The notes beneath the pieces are model-generated. The model had not been told where the DNA came from. It did not search any database and saw only the letters and a list, made by a program, of their open reading frames with translations. A stretch of DNA of 64,000 bases from Sitta carolinensis (lineage: Eukaryota > Chordata > Aves > Passeriformes > Sittidae), in the NCBI GenBank assembly GCA_032173965.1, contig CM063284.1:61130863-61194862 (forward strand), given 5' to 3'. Positions 1 through 13,080 of this stretch are shown piece by piece. The translations under genes were made by a program, and so were the position numbers. How positions within the stretch are numbered: the first letter of the stretch is position 1; every line of letters starts with the position of its first letter.

Positions 1-1411
1 TTCCAGGCACTGAAAAGAATAAGGACAAAAAAGCTGACAGGACATATCTGGGTAAATTATGTACACTCCCACCATATTCCACTTGGAAACAAGCAGAATC
101 TGGCCATGGAAACATTCATCAGTACTTCATTTAATAGCATTAAAACACCATTCCTTTATAAAAAAGGGGAAGGAGAAGAGACAGTGCTCAATGATAACAC
201 AGTTAATATATGAAGCTGCGTAATCTTACCACGGTCACAGTTAACACAGATATCTAAACACTGCACATTCACATGCAGGGGGACTCCATTTACTGTATAA
301 TTTGTCTTTTGCCTAGAGATTCAAAGCTTCACTTAGAAATAAATGAAGAGTAATGACTTCTCGTGAACTTTCCCTAATTTGTAGCCAGTTAATTTCCTCC
401 TCCTGGTGAAAGTCTGTTGTATGCCACACATCCTGCTTCAGGCTATCACTGAGATAGGGAAACTGTGATTCCTTTCTTCCTATTACATACTTCAAAACCA
501 GGAAATACATCCGTTCTGAATTTTTTAAGAATAAAACAAATATTAAAGACATTAGCAGAATGCTGGGAGAAAATTCCCAAGACCGTAATTATACACATGA
601 GGAAAGAAACATATTTTAAAATATTTAAAAATACGATGCTTTCAAATTTATCAGGAAACAGTGCTAGAACTAACATCACAGACTGCTGAACAACATTCAA
701 AAAAAAGTCAACAATTCAGAGAGGGAAGAACGAGTTGGCACAAGGAAAATACACTCAAAATTAAGTTTTACATTGTAGACTGCATGAAGGCAGGAATGCT
801 GTAGTCCCTAAGGAGACCTGACCCCATTCTCCCTCTTCTGTTCTTCCCTTGGTGGGTGGGAGAGATCCTAGTTAATACACAATTCTACAAGAGGTCTTTA
901 AAGGTCCTGCAATTTAAAAGTAGCTTCTAGAAACTATCTTGTAATTAGGACAGTTCATTAACTAGCCTGATACGTGTAACTTCTTCATACCCACACAAAA
1001 AATAGTAAGAGAAAAGTTCTTCACAAGCCCATTGAGAAAAACTGGAACAACTTGGAATTTAAGCCCCATGGCCTCAGCCTGGGAAGCTTGGCAAGAGAAG
1101 GCATAACAGTGATTCACACTTCAGCTTCTCACTTCCCAATACAGAGCCTCTCACTGGGAAGACTCCCAAAGCATTTTACAAGGGAACTATCAGTACCAAC
1201 CCATTCATCATTGAAACAGTCATTTGCATCAAGTCAGAAGCTTCTCAGCAATACAGGGGAACAGAAGTTCAGCAGAAGAAGATGACTACACCACCACACA
1301 GGTGAGACTCAAAGGAGAGGTCAGGGGGGCAGCACTCCCTCCTCACACTGGGACTGGCCCAATCAAATGAGATTTGTGCAGGATAACTGCTGCTGGCAGC
1401 TTCAAGCAATC
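1..1411. other. AT-rich non-coding DNA, no gene seen
   Basis: I see no exon with paired splice signals and no known repeat here. Short open frames near 446-700 exist on both strands over the same bases, which is typical of chance openness. A plus-strand GTGAGA donor-like site lies near 1302, without a matching acceptor or coding frame. Probably intron or intergenic DNA. Confidence 0.5.
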
Positions 1412-1417
1412 TTTTAT
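1412..1417 (-). terminator. Possible minus-strand polyadenylation hexamer
   Basis: The plus strand reads tttatt, giving AATAAA on the minus strand in the context CAATAAAAGATTGC. A somewhat G/T-rich stretch follows on the minus strand at lower coordinates. It could end a minus-strand transcript, or be the poly(A) signal of a decayed LTR. Such hexamers are common by chance in AT-rich DNA. Confidence 0.2.
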
Positions 1418-1640
1418 TGACAAGTGGTCATAAACACAAGTGGAGAGGTTCCATAAGGAGCCATCCTCAGTGCCCTACTGTGTTCTGGAGCCTAACGTGG
1501 TTACACAGAACAGCTTCCCACTGAACTGACCATACCTCTCAAGAAACCAGGGTACACACTCCTCTAAAGTATAGAGCTACAACCATGCTTTACTTCACAT
1601 ACTCTGGCACAGACTCTGCAATGAAAGGATAGACACTTAC

Positions 1641-1668
1641 CCTGACATGCTATAAAATTAGCTTCCTC
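1641..1668 (-). other. Candidate 28-nt micro-exon, minus strand
   Basis: On the minus strand a pyrimidine-rich acceptor (TTGTTCTCTTTGTGTAG) precedes 28 nt, which are followed by a GTAAGTG donor. One frame reads EEANFIACQ and the other two contain stops. Both splice sites are good by eye. However, short segments of this kind occur by chance many times in 64 kb, and no protein family is recognised. It could belong to the same minus-strand transcript as the segment at 4953-5079. Confidence 0.15.
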
Positions 1669-1854
1669 CTACACAAAGAGAACAATCTATTTATCTTCTA
1701 CATACAGAGTTACAACACACACTACAAAATACAAAAAGTGAGCTAAATGGTTGAGGACAACTGTCCAAATGCACATTATTCAGAAACACAGAACTGCCCA
1801 TGCTAGAATGAGCTTTCAGAGGTTAGGTTCAGCCTCCTCCTGAAAGCAGAGTCA

Positions 1855-3080
1855 ACGTTGGATCAGTCTGCTCAGGTCTTTATCCAGCTGGACCTTGAGA
1901 ACCTCATGGGTGCAGATGGCACAGTCTCCCTGGGCTGTCTGAGCTCTCAAGTAATCTGTGACACTCCTTGGCCCAAGAGCAATTTTTTGCCCTCCCTGGA
2001 CTCTTTCACTAAGTACAGAAGCATGTGAGATCTCATTGACAAAAACTGAAGTGCACAAGACACAAGTACCTCAGCCTTACCTGTCCCACTCAGCTGCAGA
2101 TCCACACTTTCTCATTCACCCTTTTCCTAGGAGTGTAAGTGGTAGAAATCTTCTACCTTTTTACCACTTGTACACACCAATACTAGCTGAGTAATCCCAG
2201 CCCCTGGATAATGTTTCTAAGTTCCTCCTTTTTGCATTGGAGTTCTACCACATCCTTTCTGCCCAGCCAGTCTGGTTTTCTAATACATCCTTTTGTTTTC
2301 TAAGTAAGGACTGCCTCTGCAATGATTGTCCTTCAAGACCTGTCTAGCTCTCATGAACGCTTATGTGTTTTAAAGCTTCAGTGTTTCCTGGTACCAGTTG
2401 CCTGAATAAGCTGAATCCTGCCTTCCTGAAGCCCAGAGTCTGTCACACTGCTTCCTTTTGTTTCCCATGCCCCTAATGACCTCTACTTCATGGTGGCTAG
2501 AGCCAAGGCTGCCATTACCACTCTCTCAATCACATCTGCCTACTTTGTGAATAGCAGATGCAATCAGATGTCACATCTGTTTGACCCCTCCAAGGCCTGT
2601 ATCAAGAAGTTAAACCTGATATCCTCGAAAAAGCCCTGGCTAATTTGTATCCAACCATATCACTCCTCCAGCAGATGTCAAAGACCTTCAAGTCACTCAA
2701 AGGAACCACAAGGTTGTGAGACAAACTTCCTCAAATTTTAAGACTTGGTTCTGTTTCCTTCTCAACATCAGGTGATCTGTCAGAAACTCCCAGCAGGATA
2801 CTCCTTTTACTCACCTATGCCAGGTTATGGCTCTCAAGCTCCCTACGTGCCTGTCATTTGTCCCACAGAAGAACTTCACACATTCAAGCTGCTCCTTCAT
2901 TTGCAGTAGTGAAACTCCCTCAACCCTCCCTTAGCTCCCTCTCCTCAAGAACCTGCATCTGTTCTCCACAGTACCACACTCCTGTACGCTGTCCTCTCCC
3001 ATTCCCATAAATGGCAGTGTCACAGCTGTCACCACACATGCAATGTGTTTCTGCAGGGGACACACACTTCCCTTTCTTAC
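1855..3080 (-). mobile_element. Degraded CR1 LINE fragment (ORF2 endonuclease region)
   Basis: Antisense CR1 non-LTR retrotransposon. Read on the minus strand, about 2660-2700 gives FDICWRS, matching the conserved DICWRDN-type motif of the CR1 apurinic endonuclease domain. Further downstream on that strand SLGSSHHEVEV corresponds to the SLGCSDHE motif, with frameshifts and stops in between. The 2880-3000 stretch resembles sequence further 5' in CR1, and 1860-2010 resembles the more 3' antisense tail. Stops and indels show an old, inactive copy. The boundaries are approximate. Confidence 0.75.
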
Positions 3081-4952
3081 ACATACGCTCTCCTTAGCAA
3101 ACTCACCATCTTGCTGGACAGTATGCTTTAGCTCCATGGTGTCAGGTGGGAATACAACACTGGCTGATCACAAGAGCCCGGTTGTTCTACAGACAGGGCA
3201 CACAACATTCCCTGTCCCACAGAGCTGGCAAAACAGGTTAGGAAGGGGAGAGGCATGATCACCTCTGCTCTATAAGGGGACACAGAATAACAGGGGATCA
3301 AGACAAACAGGAAGTTTATGGCAGCATGCCTTAACCACAAAACTGTTCTTTCTGCCTCTGGCATAACTGTCTAACAAATTCGTGACCGCACAAGGTATCT
3401 AGGAGCAAGCTGAGGAACATTTATAATCCCCCTTTCTAAATGATCTTTGCACTATCTGCTTTAGCTCCCTCTGGTCACCCATTAAATATTCATCCCTGGT
3501 TGTGGTCTTTGGTGACAAGAAGTGACAGAACAGCTACAGGACACATCACATGCTTCGGGCCTTAGCCTTGCTCCTAGGAAGCCCTCCATACATTCCTTCT
3601 GATCACTGTAGAGCAAAAGATGTGGGAAAACCACCAGTACACCACCCACTGAAACGGCTCGCATTTTTAGCTGTAAGAGCTTTTAACAGGCACTCACTAA
3701 ACAGCTGCAATGGGTTAGGCTTTAATACCTCTCCCATCCTCCCCCTCCTTCCTTGCCTGTTACCACTTGCCGGACCAGCAAGCCAAGCTGTGGAAGCAGC
3801 TGCATGTGTCCATCAACAGCAGCTGCACTTCAAGTTAAAGACACTGGACACTGAACCAGCTCGGATGCATTCCCAAGACCTGATCGAGGGATATAACAAC
3901 CAGCAGCACCCAGCAGCTTCTAAATCAACATTAGTTGGTTGGCATTCCCAGGCAGGATACCATCTCTCAAGCCACTGTGCCAGGCTGGGGCAGGATGATA
4001 ATTTCACTGAAGAGAAAGGCACAAAAACATTATGCTCAACTGTTGATTCTCTTCACAGCTCTTACTGTATACAATCAACAACCATTTAGGAAATCACTTC
4101 CACTAGTACATTAAAAAAAGGCCCACACTCGATTCTGCAATACACTTCCCATTTCTAGAGTGTGTGTTGACATTGCTACCTTGTTAAGCACATTTGAAAA
4201 ATGTTCTTTCACTGGCTACAAAGTCTAGAGTATACAAAAAAAAATCACTTGTTACTATTTTAATTTAACACAGGAATGCACCAAATCAACATTCACTCTG
4301 CTACAACAACTAAATACATGTAATTACTTGTTAGGAAAAAATGCTTAGCTGAGTAGCACAAATACTGAAATGCACCCTTCACTGACTGGTCACTGATGTC
4401 AGTGCTGACTACAGTTAAGTTCTTGTTCAGACCCTTAATTTTTGGGGCGTTGTGAGGTTTTTTTAAAAACTGAAACTTGTCTACATCACCTTAGAACATA
4501 CTTGCTACCCAATGTTCTGAGTTGGTACTACTTAATGTGGGGAAAACTATAAAGTGAAGAGGAAATTGTTGTGTGGTTATTTTTAGCAATTAACATTTAC
4601 CTTAAAACAATCCTAGGTATAAATTCCAAACCAAAACACTACATTTTAGTTAATACACAAAAACCCAAGTGGACAAACCAGTTGTGAATATGTATCACTG
4701 AGCACAGACTGACAGCCCTATGGCTCACTGAAGAACTGTGACTATCACTTCTTTTGTCATTGCAATGGAATGAACTCTTACAGCTAAGATTCTTGTTTTG
4801 ATACCACATTGCACAAGTTGTGCAATGAGGAAATTCCAACTTTGCATTATTTTTTCTTATTATAGAAGGTCTAGTGTATCCCTCTACAAGTCTCAATAAT
4901 TATTCAACAGTATTCAAATGAACTGTAACAGAAAAGTAATTTTTTTTCTTAC
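3081..4952. other. Non-coding stretch with one 179-codon chance ORF
   Basis: A plus-strand open frame spans 3550-4089. Its translation has no domain, signal peptide or repetitive structure I recognise. It lies next to CR1 debris and lacks any exon or promoter context. The rest is AT-rich sequence without recognisable features. If 4953-5079 is a terminal exon, the part below it would be its downstream intron or 3' untranslated region. Confidence 0.4.
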
Positions 4953-5079
4953 CTAATGGCATAGTCTTATATTAAAAGCTTGGCTATTCCTTTGCTAATG
5001 CTGCAATATTTTTATCTAAACCAAGATCATCAACAGAAAATTGTTTTATTATTGAAGGAAATGGACTGACTACTAACTT
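4953..5079 (-). CDS. Candidate coding exon, possibly C-terminal, of an unrecognised minus-strand gene
   Basis: On the minus strand the acceptor TTTTAGCTTGCAG is followed by 31 sense codons in one frame and then TAG (complement of 4984-4986). The peptide ends SVDDLGLDKNIAALAKE, a charged and aliphatic mix less biased than random AT-rich translation. A strong donor (CATTAG then GTAAGAA) follows 31 nt after the stop. The segment could therefore be a terminal exon, an alternative exon with a premature stop, or chance. I do not recognise the family. It fits the same orientation as the first-exon donors in the 53-54 kb CpG island, about 48 kb upstream. Confidence 0.3.
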
Positions 5080-8000
5080 CTGCAAGCTAAAAGCCTCAAA
5101 CAACAAAACCCCAGTGTCTTACTTGTCTGCTCTGTATTTACATCATAAACAACATAAACACACATAAGCTGATTCCAGGATTGTGATTAAATTTGACCAG
5201 CAAGGTCATATTCATGGTCTCCTAATCTAAGGAAAGAAATTCAGGATCTCTGCTACTATAAGGATGACAAAGCTTTAATCAAGTTTTAAGAGTTTATGAG
5301 AAAGGGCCATTTGCCTGGATTTCTGTGAATGACAGTTCCAAATCTTGTTCAGTTAGAAGTAAGAGCCTCTGGTGCTTTAAAGTACATGACAGGTTGGAGC
5401 TGCAGGTACATCAACCTTTCCAAGCCTTTTCCCTCTTGTCCCATTAATTTTTCACTCCTGGGACCCTGAGCACTCACCTATTCCTACCCCAACACTTTAG
5501 TTACCTCAAATGGAGGCAAAAAAACCCAAACCCTATCCTACACACTACAGCATCTAACAAGATATTTGGAGCTAGAACAAAACCAGAGAAGAGCTGTCAA
5601 CCATCCTATATTCCAAAATTTAACATATGGGAGGGTGGAGGAGATGCGGAAGTGACGTGAAAACACAGGAAAAAAAAAAAAAAGGAAAACACATACCCAC
5701 TAAACACCATCAGCTGCTGCTTTGTAGAGGAAGGGCAGAGGAAGGAGAAGCCTTTGATACTCAGATTTCTGGATGTTATTGTGCAGCTGCTGGATGTCAC
5801 ATCTGGTAGCAATATACTAACACACACCACCCAGCTTTATCTCTCCTTGTTAGTGAGCACACCCAACCCATCGTGAAAATGTCAACAGAACAGCAAGAGA
5901 TCGGTCCACGTGGAAAGAAACTGGAACAAGAGAAGCCACACTGATAAGAACAGAGGAAACATTTGGAAAACCAAGCCCAAAAATCAACCTTCCCCCTCAA
6001 TCTAAGCCACATATACTGCATCCATCACATCAGTATGAAACCTTGAACCTTATTTGATTACAGTTCCTGGCAACGCTAACGATGTCCTGGCAACAATTAT
6101 AAGTCTCTCCTGTCTCTAGCTTGCCAGGAAATGAGGTGCAATTGGGGTTGCTATTGTGTGGGACAGAGTGAAAACAGCAGAAGCTCCATGTGGTGTGAAC
6201 ACTGACAAAGTAGGAAGCCCCACAAAAAGCATGTCAGTAGGTGCAGCATACACTCCACTTTCTCCCAAACTAGCTCAAGAATCCCACTCTTTAGCCATCA
6301 GGGATTTCCAGAGGTTGGGCTCTAAATACCTTTATGGGCCATACAGGTACTCCTGGGAAAATGCAGCTATCTCCACTGAAGGCATTGAGAGTCAACAAAT
6401 GAATAGTTCATACTCCCCACAGCAACACAGCAAAGAGAAACAAAACTGAGACTGAAAAACATAAGCTGCACAATGGACCGTCCTCAGAGACTCTTATCTG
6501 TTATATTTAATTTTAAGATTCTGGGAAGGTAATACCTTTTCCCATAACACCACATGAATGCAATTGCCATGACTGGGCTAGACTAGACCCTGTTGTACAA
6601 CCAAAAATAATTCCAAAGTGGAGAGAAAAACTGCTCAGACATTTATCACTTGAATCTCTGGCTTTTTTTGAAATACAAGAAAAGTATCTATGTCCATTTT
6701 TTTGGATTATTTTAGTATCTCTACAGCATTTTATTTTGTCAAGACAACTGATGGTAGGCAGGAAGAAGTTTTATGCCTATCTCTATCTCAAGTTACATTA
6801 GGTCTCTAAAATTCTACTAATAGTATTACTTAAAATAAGGTCAAGTTTTTATCAAAATTAAAGGCCATGTGCTTCCCTTCTCAATCTCCAAACATTAATT
6901 GTTCTCAGAAGACAGAATATAAACCTTAAGTCCATAAAGTAATTTTTTCATCTTCTTAAAACTCTGCCAGGAGAGACTTACAGAGGCCAACAGAGGAAAC
7001 ATCAACAGATTCTACAGGCAATTTTATATTTAACTGTCCTATTTAAAACCACACACACCATTATTTTTTTTCAACTGCTGCTACTTTAGAAAAAATAATA
7101 ACCACCTATTCATATGCAGGCAGTGTAAGCAACACATACTATGACCTTGTTCCATTGATGGAAATTGTCTAAATTGTCATTATAGCCTCAGATAAAATTT
7201 GTTTTGATAGAGACTCTAACTCTCCTTGTGAATGAGAGCAAATTTTACCCAGTATTTCATTGTCAGCACCTCTCTCAATAAACACATATGCAGATAATGC
7301 GACAGAAATTGAAAAAAAAATTAAACTGTATATTTTTCCCTTCCAAGCAGCCCATACCAAATGAATACCAAAGGAACCTTAGAGGTCTTAAAATTTTTAC
7401 AAGAAAGACTACCTATTTAAATTGCTTTGCAGACCTAGAAACCATGAACACCTCTCAGAAGACCAAACTAACTTGGGCTAAGCAAAGTGTTTCTTAAATA
7501 TCCTCAAGAATGCTGCAATTTTTAAACTCCCAAAAGTCTACTCAGAAACAGTGCACCATGAAAACAACTGCCTACAAATCATGTAGATAATATTAAATAA
7601 ATAAATAATGTAGTTTCTTCCCAAAATCAGAATGCTAAGGTTTCTTGTCAACACATGGACACTGCATTTCAATGTGCCAAGATGTAACATTTACAATCTT
7701 CCAGAACTGGAAGAAACTTATGTAATTAACTTCTTATTAGTGCAATATACTGATTTACTACAGTTCCTGTTTTGCTTCTACCAAAGACATCTACCCCTAC
7801 AAGCCAGTGCAGTTATATATTAAAGTACCTATGAGACTTACATGAGGAAGGTTTTTGCCCCTTCAGTAGGTCTCTCTCAGAAAGGAGGCTTTGGGTAAAA
7901 ACAGCTATCTTGCTTCAAGCACAGAAATGTTAGTAAAACACTTGCCAAGGCATAAAAGAACAGTTGACTAAACATTTTCTGCTTGATGAAAGAAGGGAAA

Positions 8001-8859
8001 TAAGAATTATGCTTCCAAGGATAACATTTGTCATAAATTCAAGGCAAAGACAGTAAGGCCTGTGCCGCATCTCAGCAGGCTTGTTCCCTGTCCTCTAACC
8101 GTGATCAGCTGCATTTGACAGCCAAAGTATTTACTGCAGTATCACTTGAATAATTATATTAGCAGGATTACATCAGGACATAGGCATCATAATAACATGG
8201 GTTATTTTTTACTCCCCCACAGCTATAACTGTCCTCCAATTTTAACAGGTAACATTGAAAATGATTAGAGGTTTGCAAAGGCAGTCTAGCAAACAAATTC
8301 AAATTTAAATTAGAAGATGTTAAGAAAACAGTTATAGAACAAGCAAGCACCAAGACAAAGCACTCAATACCCAGGAAGATATTCAGTAAATAACATCCTA
8401 AGCCCCACAGCCCCATGCACATTGCGTAACAGACATTGAGTAATGCTCAAGACTGGAAGCCCTGAAGTGCTAATATTTTTCCTAGGAGACATTTTAACTA
8501 CCCTAGAGTCTTACAGACCTGATGGTTTTGGACCTGTTAAAATATCTCAATTCTCAACTCAAGTGCCAGTTAGTGGATCTCTGTGATGAGACTACAGACA
8601 CAAAAGGGCATGCACACTACAGCAGTTGGCTTGGAAAAGACTAACAAGTTATAAAAGTATGAACAAGATGTCTCATCTGAGCATAGTATCTTTGACAGGG
8701 TAATGAGCAAAAAGGAAACCCTCAATGAATGCCAGCATCACGGATTCTTTTCAGAAACTGAACAGAAACTACAGCAATGCAACACATTACTGACAGGGGT
8801 GATCTTCAAAAGAGTTAAGAGATAGTAGCCCTGCATCCATCCTATCCCTGCATGGAGTC
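5080..8859. other. AT-rich DNA without recognisable genes
   Basis: I see no convincing exon. A 14-A run lies at 5670-5683, just after a CRE-like TGACGTGA. A minus-strand donor-like site (AATAG then GTGAGTGC) sits near 5476, with no clear exon upstream. The longest frames here have no recognisable motif. Probably intronic. Confidence 0.45.
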
Positions 8860-9480
8860 AGAGACCACTACCATGGGCAGGGACACCTGTAATTAGACCA
8901 GGGTGTTCAGTCTAATCCAACCTGGCCTTGAGCATTTCCAGAGATGGAATATCCACAGCTTCTCTGAGCAACATATTTCAGTGTCTCACCACCTTCACAG
9001 TAAAGAATTTTTTCCTAATATCTCATCTAAATCTACTCTCTTACAGTTTGGATCCATTCCTCTTTGTCCTGTTGCTACCTACTCTTGTAAAGTCCCTTTC
9101 CATCTCTTTTGTAGGCTCCCTTCAGGTACTGAAAAGCTGCAATTCGGTCACTCCAAAGTCTTCTCTTCTCCAGGCTGAACAATCCAAATCCTCTCAGTCT
9201 TCCCCTGTACAAGAAGTGTTCCATCGCTCTGATCATATTGGTGTCCTCCTCTGGACTCACTCCAACAGGTCTATGCCCTTCCTGTGCTGGGTAGCCCAGA
9301 GCTGGATGCAGCACAGCAGGTGGGGTCTCACCCGAGCAGAAAGGCAGAATCCCCTCTTTCACCCTGCTGGTCACACTTATTTTAATGCAAGTGCACATTG
9401 TGGGGTCAGATCCAGTCTCTCACCCACCAGTAGCCCCAAAAATATTTGAAAACAGAGTCTCCCAGCACTGTCCTGAACTG
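8860..9480 (-). mobile_element. CR1 LINE 3' fragment, antisense
   Basis: The plus strand carries the characteristic reverse complement of the avian CR1 3' region. Key pieces are a 'ccaacctggccttgagcat' block, 'gtgtctcaccaccttcacag', 'ttcctaatatctcatctaaat', then 'tctccaggctgaacaatcc' and 'gctggatgcagcacagcagg'. The copy continues into the more 5' body until similarity fades near 9480. It is diverged and 5'-truncated, as most CR1 copies are. Open frames reported across it on both strands are remnants or chance. Confidence 0.88.
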
Positions 9481-12400
9481 CCTCTTACAAAGGCACTTCA
9501 GCTTTCACGGATTGGATTTCACTTTGTTTCACTCAACAGTGTTAGCAGTCCTGCTGATGGCTGTCAACCCACCTGTACCCAAAGCTGAGTGTAATGACCA
9601 AGGATGGAGGTGCACTCCTACCCTTAGCTCCAAAATACTTTGTCAGACCCAGGGTACAGTGGGGAGCAAGGTGAATGAACAGATTTTCCTGCATCTCTGG
9701 AAAAGAAAGCACAGGCCTTCATCCACATCTCTAAGAGCCAAGGCAAAACCTGCCTGGGAGTGCCACAATCACAGACAGGCATATCAAAAAATTCAAGCTG
9801 TATCAACATTAATTCTTCTGTTTCAGAAGAACACATTTTCCCTAGACACTGACACAGTCACCTCTCTCAAGCAACAAAGCATCATTAATTTAAAAAAGGT
9901 TGAGCATGTATGGCATAAATTAATCCAGAACACGGCTAAACTACACCCACATACCAAGAAAGATGTATTTACTGAATCTTTATTGCAGTATGAACATGAT
10001 GGTGGAAATTAGATGTCAGAAAAATAGACTCAAATTTATTCCTTCAAAAAGAAAAATCACACTCATGACATTAAAAAGGCAGTGCCATCACTATCTTCAT
10101 TCCAAATCACTAGTCTAAGGATTATAAAACAGGTCTTTCCAGGCTGAACTTTGATACAAGTTCTCAACATGAGATAGAATTCCTGTCTTTGAAAGGCTAA
10201 TGAATTTGGGCAAGAGTGAGGGGAAATTGATCGTTTACTTTCCAAAGAAAAGTAAAGCATTTGCATGAAATTAGAGCTGGTTCGTTTTTTATGTATTTTC
10301 ATATATGTGTTTACAATATGTGGGTTCTTGGTATTTTAAACAAAAAGTATATAATCCATGGGGAGTGGAAGAAAATTTATCTCTAAGACACTGAACATGC
10401 AGAAGCTGCTACTATTTTTACAACCCTCTGCATGATTAATCTGTTTCACTGCTTTCTTGACAGTTACTTCCATTTCCTCCCCAATGCATTAGCATAGGAC
10501 AACTCTTTGAGATTGTTCTAACACAGCTAATCCCAAACGAGGGGTCATGACCCCCAAGCAGGGTCACAGCAGTTATGACTGGGGACATGAGCCCAACAGA
10601 AGTACACTTGTTTATAAGGATATCTGGACTCACAAAACCAACTAAAAGCAAAGCTCATAACTGGAAGGCTTTGAAACAGCTGACGTAAGAATGCACTGAA
10701 AGCAGGCTTTGCGTGACAGTTCTACCTGATATCAAAGCAACAGAAATACTAACTATGCTTAAGTGGTCATTAATAATGAATACCTGGAGGGTTTTCTACA
10801 TTACTGTAGCAGTGATGGTGCTAAATTTTAAACTACTCAATTCAGTAATGAACTTTAAAAAGTCAGAAGTAAAACACATTATATCTACCATCACAGAAGA
10901 AAAGCCAGCTGGCAACTGCCAAAATTCACTGAGAGGGGCTCCAGAAACCTCACAATCTAGTAATTTCAAACAATAAATAGTCTTATTTAATTTAAATATT
11001 GTTACTCAAAGCCAAAGGAGTATTCCAAGTGAGGCACTGTTACAACTTTACAAAAATCTCCACAAAGTCCAGAAAAAACAAACTTTTCCAGAGTTCATCC
11101 AAGCTAGAGAAGAAATTTCAATCCATATCACTCCTCTCACTTTATTTTTAGGCCACTCAGGCAGCCTCTTGGCTACTCCTATGTCACACTGCTTACTGGA
11201 AGGGGTGAGTACAGCAACATGGCTGACATTAACGGCTCAACGTTTGGCACAAAGCATGTTTCAGGAGTTTTATTTCAGATCAGCCCCACTATGTCCCCTT
11301 GATGGAGTAGGGAGGGAGGTGAAGTGCTGAAAGTACTCTGGATGTGAATTTTTTGACTTGATGTTATCCAAAAATAATTCAAATTGGGCTCTCAGGCTTT
11401 CCTCACAACACAGATCAATTCTCAGCATCCTGACTTCTCTACAAAACTGAGCTCCTGAACCAAACCAAAATGTTAACATGGCAATGAACAGCTGCAGCTT
11501 GTAACTTCGACTGCAAAATATTGCATCCTTGGATCATTATGGGATGAATGAAAGATGCTTTGATGAACTGAAAAAATGACACCTACTTTAGCAAAGCAAG
11601 AAGGAAAACTCACTAACTCAACTAAAATGCAATACATAAATCCAGATCCTTTCTCCACTCCTTCCCTCAAACAGTCCTGGGAATTACTTTCCTACTATGG
11701 AAACTTTACTTCATACTAATACCCACAAGCATATGAAAAGTGTGGGTTGCAAGAAAACGGAAAGAAAAGCCTATGCCTTCTGTCACACATTCTTAAATAA
11801 AATATGTTCACACTTAGAATTTAAAGATGCTAAAAAAAGTTGGTAGAATCATGAGCAAACTATTGGGAGCTGGTCTAATTTTCACTCTGCCTGCATTTCC
11901 CTCATTTAGGAGCAACAGCCTACGTAATATTTTTTGCTTTGGGGCTGAGAAGAATATATGACTATTTTTTCTTTTTTAACTACAAATCACATATTATGGC
12001 TTATACCCTTATTTTTATGAATCGTAAGTACCCCTCACTGTGCAACACGGGTACAAGAAAATTTAGCAAACAAAAAAATTGAGCAGTGTCTTTTGGGACC
12101 TCCGCAAAGATGACTGCCAGTGCTCAAACTCAAGTTTTCAAATAGGATTGACTAGCTGTCCCTTATTGTCACAGTCAACTAAGCATACTGACCTGATACC
12201 AGGATATCAGAGGTATTTAGCAGTTATTTTAGTAGGAAAGAATGTGTTTCCTTCATTAACTAGACCAAAAACGGAAATATTTCTTTATTGAAGTAAGAAA
12301 AAGAAAATAATAATGAACTGTGTTTTTTCTAGCAGCAAGATATGGAAAATATAGAAGTGGCTGACAGTGTTACCAGTAGGATGGCCATACACTAAGTTCT

Positions 12401-12893
12401 CATGAGATGTATCTACACCCATTAGTCAACTACTTTTCCCTGAATGCAACTTATTTTAAAATATCAGTAATACAAACATTGCCAACAGAAATAGTGTACC
12501 TGAAGAGAAAAAGAGTCTTACTTTGGTGCTTGCATTCAGACTCAATATGCAAAGACACAAAATATGTATTTGGACTCACAATCAAGAAAGACCACAAAAT
12601 CAAACCAAAAGTCAAAGTTACTCATTCATCTTTAGGGTGACCTATGCAAATCTGGAACTGCCCTACTTCTACCCAAGGAAGAAAATCCCAATTTGCACAC
12701 TGCACTGAGTTGCAGGGGCAACTTTAAATCAAGAGATAACTGCAATCTAATAAAGCTGCATTTGCAGGGCTGCAGGTATGGAATCTGAAGCAATCAGCTG
12801 AGCTGTGAGCTGCCTTAACTATCTCATTCATTAAAATTCACTATGTTCCAAAGCATCTTTCAAAGTCTGTACAACTGTCAAAACACAATTTAC
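9481..12893. other. AT-rich DNA without recognisable genes
   Basis: The 188-codon plus frame (9446-10012) begins inside the CR1 fragment and runs into unique DNA, so I treat it as fortuitous. Nothing else has both splice signals and a plausible protein frame. Probably intron. Confidence 0.45.
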
Positions 12894-12927
12894 CTTTCTC
12901 TGACTTGCCAAAGTATGTAGGTTTCCC
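12894..12927 (-). other. Candidate 34-nt exon, minus strand
   Basis: The minus strand has CTGTTTTGTATAAATTAACAG, a fair acceptor, then 34 nt, then AAAG followed by GTAAATT, a fair donor. All three frames are open (for example GKPTYFGKSEK), so the frame gives no discrimination. It has the same orientation as the other minus-strand candidates. Weak by itself. Confidence 0.15.
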
Positions 12928-13080
12928 CTGTTAATTTATACAAAACAGTGAGCTTTCAATATGAAAGGCTGCAAAACACCACAGTTAAGATATGGAAACA
13001 CCATCAAATATTTGGAAATTAAAGATATATCTTGCCCTACATTGAAACTGGAGTGCCAACAGTTTGACAAAAGAGAATAG

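Noticed and set aside
446..700. Hydrophobic 84-codon minus-strand frame resembling a membrane protein
   Set aside because: Hydrophobicity follows from T-rich codons; the opposite strand is open over the same bases; no family is recognised.
3550..4089. 179-codon plus-strand frame
   Set aside because: No recognisable domain, no promoter or splice context, and close to CR1 debris. A frame this long is near what chance gives in a 64 kb window.
9446..10012. 188-codon plus-strand frame
   Set aside because: Starts within an antisense CR1 fragment and reads into unique DNA.
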